The notes beneath the pieces are model-generated. The model was not told the origin of the DNA and searched no databases. It saw only the letters and a program-made list of their open reading frames with translations. This document shows, in pieces, positions 5,401 to 8,623 of a stretch of DNA of 8,623 nt; the first letter of the stretch is position 1; each line of letters opens with the position of its first letter. The stretch is from an uncultured Collinsella sp. (GTDB lineage: Bacteria > Actinomycetota > Coriobacteriia > Coriobacteriales > Coriobacteriaceae). Where the stretch lies: assembly GCA_900754275.1 (NCBI GenBank), contig CAAECF010000039.1:1-8623 (forward strand), written 5' to 3'. The position numbers were made by a program, and so were the translations under genes.

Positions 5401-7290
5401 ATGGAGATGGATGACAACAAGCGTAGACGGAATATGATCCTCTACGTGCTCATCGCCTTCGTCGTCTACCTCGTGCTCTCGACCGTTCTGTTCCCCAACA
5501 TCGGTCACACGCAGCAGATTACGAAGACCGATTACTCGACGTTTGTCAAAGCGCTCGATAAGAAGAGTGTCGACAAGGTCGAGTACAACACGGACGATTA
5601 CTCGATTTATTACACCAAGAAGGGCGAGGACGAGAACATCGCCTATAAGACGACCGGTGTGCCGAACGATGCGGGCTTTACCGATCGCGTGCTTGAGTCT
5701 GGCGCTTCGCTGGAGTCGGTCGTTCCCGATAAAAACTCGGGTTTGATGACCTACTACCTGCTTACGCTCATCCTTCCCATGGCGATTTTCTTCCTGATCG
5801 GCTGGTGGCTCAACCGCCGCATGAAGAAGGCCATGGGTGATGACGGTCCTTCGATGAACTTTGGCGGCGGTGGCTTTGGCGGCGGTGGACTGGGCAAGTC
5901 CGGCGCGCGCGTGATCGCCTCCAAGGACGTGGGCGTGACCTTTAAGGATGTCGCCGGCCAGGAAGAGGCCAAGGAGTCCCTCAAGGAGGTCGTCGACTTT
6001 CTGGAGAAGCCCCAGCGCTACGAGGAGATTGGCGCCAAGCTGCCGCGCGGTGCTCTCCTTGTTGGCCCTCCGGGTACCGGTAAGACCCTGCTAGCCAAGG
6101 CTGTTGCCGGCGAGGCTGGTGTTCCGTTCTTTAGCATTTCGGGTTCTGAGTTCGTCGAGATGTTCGTCGGCCGTGGCGCCGCCAAGGTGCGCGACCTGTT
6201 TAAGCAGGCCAAGGAAAAGGCCCCGTGCATTGTGTTTATCGACGAGATCGATACCATCGGCAAAAAGCGTGACGGCGGCTTTAGCGGCAACGACGAGCGC
6301 GAGCAGACGCTCAATCAGTTGCTGACCGAGATGGATGGCTTCGATAACCACAAGGGTATCGTTGTCCTCGCTGCCACCAACCGTCCCGACAGCCTCGATC
6401 CGGCCCTGCTGCGCCCCGGTCGTTTTGACCGCCGCATCCCCGTTGAGCTGCCCGATCTGACTGGTCGCAAGAACATCCTCGAGCTGCATGCCAAGAGCGT
6501 GAAGACGCAGCCCCCGATCGACCTGACCGCGATTGCCCGCGCCACGCCCGGTGCCTCGGGCGCCGACCTGGCCAACATCATCAACGAGGGCGCCCTGCGA
6601 GCCGTCCGCGAGGGGCGCAAGCGCGCGACCCAGGATGATTTTGAGGAGTCGGTGGAGGTCGTCATCGCCGGACAGCAGCGTAAGTCCACGGTGCTGTCCG
6701 ACCACGAGAAGCAGGTCGTGTCCTACCACGAGATCGGCCATGCCATCGTTGCCGCTCGCCAGAAGGGCTCTGCGCCGGTCACCAAGATTACCATCGTGCC
6801 GCGCACGAGCGGCGCTCTGGGCTACACCATGCAGGTCGAGGAGGACGAGCGCTTCCTGACGACGCGCCAGGAGGTTCTGGACAAGCTCGCCGTCTACTGC
6901 GGTGGTCGCGCGGCCGAGGAGCTCATCTTTGGCGAGATGACGACTGGCGCCGCCAACGATATCGAGCAGGCTACCAAGCTCGCCCGTAACATGGTGACGC
7001 GCTTTGGTATGTCCGACGAGTTTGGCATGATGGCACTCGGTACCGTTCAGAACGCGTACCTCAATCAGGATACGTCGCTCACCTGCGCCCCCGGTACGGC
7101 CGAGCGTGTGGACGCGATTGTCGCTAAGCTGATCGAGGACGCGCACGATCGCGCCCTGCAGATCCTCAAGGAGAACAAGTTCAAGCTCCATGAGCTGGCT
7201 CGTTATCTGTACAAGAAGGAGACCATCACGGGCGAGGAGTTCATGAATCTCCTCACGCGCGAGAATCCGCTGATGCCAAAGCAGCAGTAA
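5401..7290 (+). CDS. ftsH: ATP-dependent zinc metalloprotease FtsH
   Basis: Membrane-anchored AAA+ protease that extracts and degrades misfolded membrane proteins and short-lived regulators; works as a hexamer. In the 629-residue form: membrane segment 1 (12-31), an extracytoplasmic domain, membrane segment 2 (118-137), a Gly-rich linker (about 154-165), then the AAA module. That module has Walker A GPPGTGKT (222-229), pore motif FVG (255-257), Walker B IVFIDEID (277-284) and second region of homology with Arg341 and Arg344. The protease domain has HEIGH (443-447) with Glu444 catalytic, and third zinc ligand Asp520 in GAANDIEQAT. Two departures from the usual text are HEIGH for HEAGH and VGRGA for VGVGA after the pore Phe. 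ATG 5401 is chosen because GGAG lies 9 bases upstream; an in-frame ATG at 5386 would add 5 residues but lacks one. All catalytic residues are present. Confidence 0.97.
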   Translation: MEMDDNKRRRNMILYVLIAFVVYLVLSTVLFPNIGHTQQITKTDYSTFVKALDKKSVDKVEYNTDDYSIYYTKKGEDENIAYKTTGVPNDAGFTDRVLESGASLESVVPDKNSGLMTYYLLTLILPMAIFFLIGWWLNRRMKKAMGDDGPSMNFGGGGFGGGGLGKSGARVIASKDVGVTFKDVAGQEEAKESLKEVVDFLEKPQRYEEIGAKLPRGALLVGPPGTGKTLLAKAVAGEAGVPFFSISGSEFVEMFVGRGAAKVRDLFKQAKEKAPCIVFIDEIDTIGKKRDGGFSGNDEREQTLNQLLTEMDGFDNHKGIVVLAATNRPDSLDPALLRPGRFDRRIPVELPDLTGRKNILELHAKSVKTQPPIDLTAIARATPGASGADLANIINEGALRAVREGRKRATQDDFEESVEVVIAGQQRKSTVLSDHEKQVVSYHEIGHAIVAARQKGSAPVTKITIVPRTSGALGYTMQVEEDERFLTTRQEVLDKLAVYCGGRAAEELIFGEMTTGAANDIEQATKLARNMVTRFGMSDEFGMMALGTVQNAYLNQDTSLTCAPGTAERVDAIVAKLIEDAHDRALQILKENKFKLHELARYLYKKETITGEEFMNLLTRENPLMPKQQ

Positions 7291-7311
7291 TACTGGTTGC
7301 GCAGTGTCAAT

Positions 7312-7348
7312 CGCCCCATTTGAGTGTTTATCTCAAATGGGGCGTTTT
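7312..7348 (+). terminator. Intrinsic (Rho-independent) terminator of ftsH
   Basis: CGCCCCATTTGAG (7312-7324) and CTCAAATGGGGCG (7332-7344) form a perfect 13-base stem with a 7-base loop, followed directly by TTTT (7345-7348). It begins 21 bases after the ftsH stop. Confidence 0.92.
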
Positions 7349-7366
7349 GCGTGGGGAGAGTTGTAT

Positions 7367-7858
7367 ATGAAGATCGTGGTAAGTGCCTGCTTGATGGGCG
7401 AGAGCTGCAAGTATAACGGGCTCGACAACTACCACCGCGCGTTGGTCGAGGCCTGCGAACGTACGGGGACCGAGGTTCTCTTGGTGTGCCCTGAGGTCTT
7501 TGGCGGCCTGCCCACACCGCGCAAGCCGTCCGAGATCGTGGACGGCGAGGTCCGTACCTGCGAGGGCATCTCGGTCGATCGCGAGTTTCGCCTAGGCGCT
7601 CAACGTGCGCTCGATATGTGCGAGCAAGCGGGCGGTCCGGAAGAGATAGTCGCGTGCATCCTGCAGGACCGCAGCCCCTCGTGTGGCGTAGGTCGCATCT
7701 ACGACGGAACGTTCAGCGGTACGCTCACCGTGGGCAACGGTGTTTTCGTCGACCTGCTCCTGCGCCACGGCTACCGTGTGATCCCGGCAAGCGAGTTTGA
7801 TCCCAGCATGTTGGAACATTGCCCACAGCACTCGAACCCAACACTTTCTCACGGGTGA
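7367..7858 (+). CDS. DUF523 family protein (Cys-rich, function unknown)
   Basis: A 163-residue cytosolic protein matching DUF523 along most of its length: VSACLMGESCKYNG (5-18), LLVCPEVFGGLPTPRKPSEIV (38-58), FRLGAQRAL (74-82), DRSPSCG (101-107) and IYDGTFSG (111-118). Conserved Cys at 8, 14, 41 and 106 suggest metal or cluster binding, but the family has no established function known to me. The start is ATG 7367 with GGGGAGAG ending 6 bases upstream. It begins only 18 bases after the ftsH terminator, leaving no visible room for its own promoter. The family core ends near VIPASEF (138-144). The last 19 residues (DPSMLEHC...TLSHG) look non-conserved, and most of them are encoded opposite a recombinase-like remnant, so the native 3' end may have been replaced. 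Confidence 0.88.
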   Translation: MKIVVSACLMGESCKYNGLDNYHRALVEACERTGTEVLLVCPEVFGGLPTPRKPSEIVDGEVRTCEGISVDREFRLGAQRALDMCEQAGGPEEIVACILQDRSPSCGVGRIYDGTFSGTLTVGNGVFVDLLLRHGYRVIPASEFDPSMLEHCPQHSNPTLSHG

Positions 7859-7928
7859 CCGTTTTGGCATCATCCGTGAATTTGATATTGAGTACGACCC
7901 GGTCATCAAAGACGTCGACCGAGTTGAC
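7803..7928 (-). pseudogene. Remnant of a serine-recombinase-like C-terminus
   Basis: The minus frame from 7928 reads VNSVDVFDDRVVLNIKFTDD followed by AKTVTREKVLGSS. This resembles the C-terminal end of large serine recombinases of Firmicutes elements (pattern: V..I.VYDD.IVLTFN.KDGTKTITL.EV, recalled). Nothing upstream in this frame looks like the rest of a recombinase, and there is no credible start, so only a scrap remains. The end near 7803 is approximate, as the frame runs on into the antisense of the DUF523 gene. A chance resemblance cannot be excluded. Confidence 0.4.
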
Positions 7929-8026
7929 AGGCGCCGTACCCAGGTAGCCCCTCCCTGCGGCCCTCGCGCAGGAACGCGTACACGGCCCTCTCGTCTCTTG
8001 CGCCCCTCCCGGAACTGTCCACATCA
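7929..8026. other. Unassigned GC-rich segment between two mobile-element remnants
   Basis: No complete gene is visible. One minus-strand frame reads RDERAVYAFLREGRREG (about 7948-7998), which looks protein-like but which I cannot assign; it lies in a different frame from the recombinase-like remnant that follows it. A small hairpin CCTGCG/CGCAGG occurs at 7954-7972. Probably junction debris. Confidence 0.3.
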
Positions 8027-8029
8027 GTG

Positions 8030-8263
8030 TGGCCAATCCAGTCCGCCAAGGGCTGCGGCCCGGACAACGCGGCGATGGAGGGCTTCTTCGGCCTGCTCAA
8101 GAAGGAGTTCTGGCACGGCAGGGACTGGTCGGACTGGACCCCCGCCCGCTTCATCGAGGAGGTCGGGGGCTGGATCGGCCGATACAATACGGAGAGGCGC
8201 AGCGATGCGCTCTGTGGCCGCACGCCGGCCGAGTTCCGCTCCGCGCTGGGAAGGGCCGCGTAA
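8030..8263 (+). pseudogene. IS3-family transposase, C-terminal fragment (rve/DDE integrase domain)
   Basis: About 78 residues remain, ending in TAA at 8261-8263. They match the end of IS3-family (IS150-group) OrfB: KGCGPDNAAMEGFFGLLKKEFW contains the last catalytic Glu, then DWSDWTPARFIEEV, GRYNTERRSDALCGRTPAEFRSALG. The earlier catalytic Asp residues and OrfA are absent, so it cannot transpose by itself. Relatives usually read SMSxKG before CGPDN; here it is QSAKG, as if six bases were lost between two TCC repeats (inference). The left junction near 8030 is approximate. GC is very high (42 of 60 bases at 8041-8100), so this IS is adapted to a high-GC host, unlike the AT-rich DNA that follows. 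Confidence 0.8.
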
Positions 8264-8264
8264 C

Positions 8265-8291
8265 GGTCCAAGAAATCGTCCGCTGTCCCCA
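8265..8291 (+). repeat. Probable right terminal inverted repeat of the IS3-family element
   Basis: The stretch beginning GGTCCAAGAAATCG right after the transposase stop and ending GCTGTCCCCA has the form and place of an IS3-family right end (terminal CA, a few bases after OrfB). The matching left end, which would start TGGGGACAGC, is not in the window, in keeping with 5' truncation. Confidence 0.45.
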
Positions 8292-8377
8292 TTCTTGCCC
8301 CTTTGGGACGGCTTCTTGTTGGGGCGTGCCTGCCCCGGACCCTGCTAGGAGCGAGTGCAGCAAACTGGAAGTTTAAA
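8292..8377. other. Intergenic junction between IS remnant and AT-rich DNA
   Basis: No gene seen. GGGGC/GCCCC (8321-8336) makes a short hairpin. The composition switches from GC-rich to AT-rich near 8363. Confidence 0.3.
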
Positions 8378-8623
8378 TTAGTCTTTGCAAATAACCTTTG
8401 AACCTTCACCATCAATTACAATTCCCTGACGATTGTTAATTGGGCATAGATTCAAATCCGAAAACTCAGTTATTATTTTCTCGGTAACTTTCTTAAATGG
8501 TGCTGTAAGAAAATGCGGAAGAACATAGAAATCAATCAAATTAAGCCCTGCATCATCTTCTTGTGAGTAGTCCTCCGGCTTTTCATCCATTTGCTCGATA
8601 TATTGGATGCTTGGAGCGCATAC
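8378..8623 (-). CDS. Peptidase E (S51)-like / type 1 glutamine amidotransferase-like protein, C-terminal part (runs off right edge)
   Basis: The frame enters from the right edge and ends with TAA at 8378-8380; 81 residues are visible (VCAPSIQYIEQMDEKPEDYS...). GLNLIDFYVLPHFLTAPF (26-43) holds the His (37) that corresponds to the catalytic His of the Ser-His-acid triad in peptidase E, and PINNRQGIVIDGEGSKVI (61-78) matches the family's final strands. Relatives hydrolyse Asp-Xaa dipeptides or are of unknown role. The N-terminal two-thirds, with the nucleophile Ser, lies outside the window, so intactness cannot be judged. GC is about one third (41 of 120 bases at 8381-8500), far below the housekeeping genes, which points to recent transfer from a low-GC Firmicute. 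ATG at 8590 is internal and not the likely start. Confidence 0.7.
   Translation of the reverse strand, partial: VCAPSIQYIEQMDEKPEDYSQEDDAGLNLIDFYVLPHFLTAPFKKVTEKIITEFSDLNLCPINNRQGIVIDGEGSKVICKD

Noticed and set aside
6091..7191. Minus-strand 366-residue open frame
   Set aside because: Antisense of the ftsH AAA and protease domains; a codon-bias shadow.
7797..8348. Plus-strand 183-residue frame across the mobile-element remnants
   Set aside because: Arg/Ser/Pro-rich sequence in the wrong frame for the IS3 transposase; not a gene.
1..8623. CRISPR array, tRNA or rRNA genes
   Set aside because: No regularly spaced repeats, cloverleaf arms or rRNA-like stretches were seen.

Overview
The window looks like chromosomal DNA of a high-GC anaerobic actinobacterium of the class Coriobacteriia, most likely Collinsella or a close relative. 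I infer this from gene content and protein style (Bacillus-type ThyA beside a clostridial-style DHFR, FtsH, CobO, DUF523) together with the GC-rich third-codon positions. No rRNA or tRNA is present to confirm it. Most of the window is ordinary housekeeping DNA. The right end (from about 7.8 kb) is a patchwork of broken mobile DNA followed by AT-rich foreign sequence.

Layout. (1) 1-758, minus strand: a gene running off the left edge. It fuses a DUF134 (UPF0251) helix-turn-helix domain to a NifX/NifB-type cofactor-binding domain and a Cys/His-rich tail. (2) 759-924: a divergent intergenic region with two copies of a TGACATATGTCA-type palindrome, centres 53 bp apart. (3) 925-2301, plus: thyA and folA, adjacent genes of the thymidylate/folate cycle. 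(4) 2411-3325, plus: a SpoU/TrmH-family RNA 2'-O-methyltransferase, preceded by a strong hairpin. (5) 3451-4800, plus: a MATE-family transporter. (6) 4823-5308, minus: a short CobO-type corrinoid adenosyltransferase, convergent with the MATE gene. One hairpin spans both stop codons. (7) 5401-7290, plus: ftsH, ending in a textbook intrinsic terminator. (8) 7367-7858, plus: a DUF523 protein. (9) 7803-8291: remnants of a serine-recombinase-like C-terminus (minus strand) and of an IS3-family transposase (plus strand) with its probable right end. (10) 8378-8623, minus: the C-terminal part of a peptidase E (S51)-like protein in roughly one-third GC DNA, running off the right edge.

How the genes fit together. 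ThyA oxidises methylene-tetrahydrofolate to dihydrofolate while making dTMP, and FolA reduces it back; the two genes are 9 bases apart and almost certainly co-transcribed. The other housekeeping genes look like independent units. The most interesting part is the left end. It appears to be a self-contained metal- or cofactor-sensing module: DNA-binding domain, cofactor-binding domain and metal-binding tail in one chain. A strong internal ribosome binding site could also give a free cofactor-binding domain, and paired palindromes sit over its own probable promoter and upstream of thyA. The function of that module is inference; the sequence elements are directly visible.
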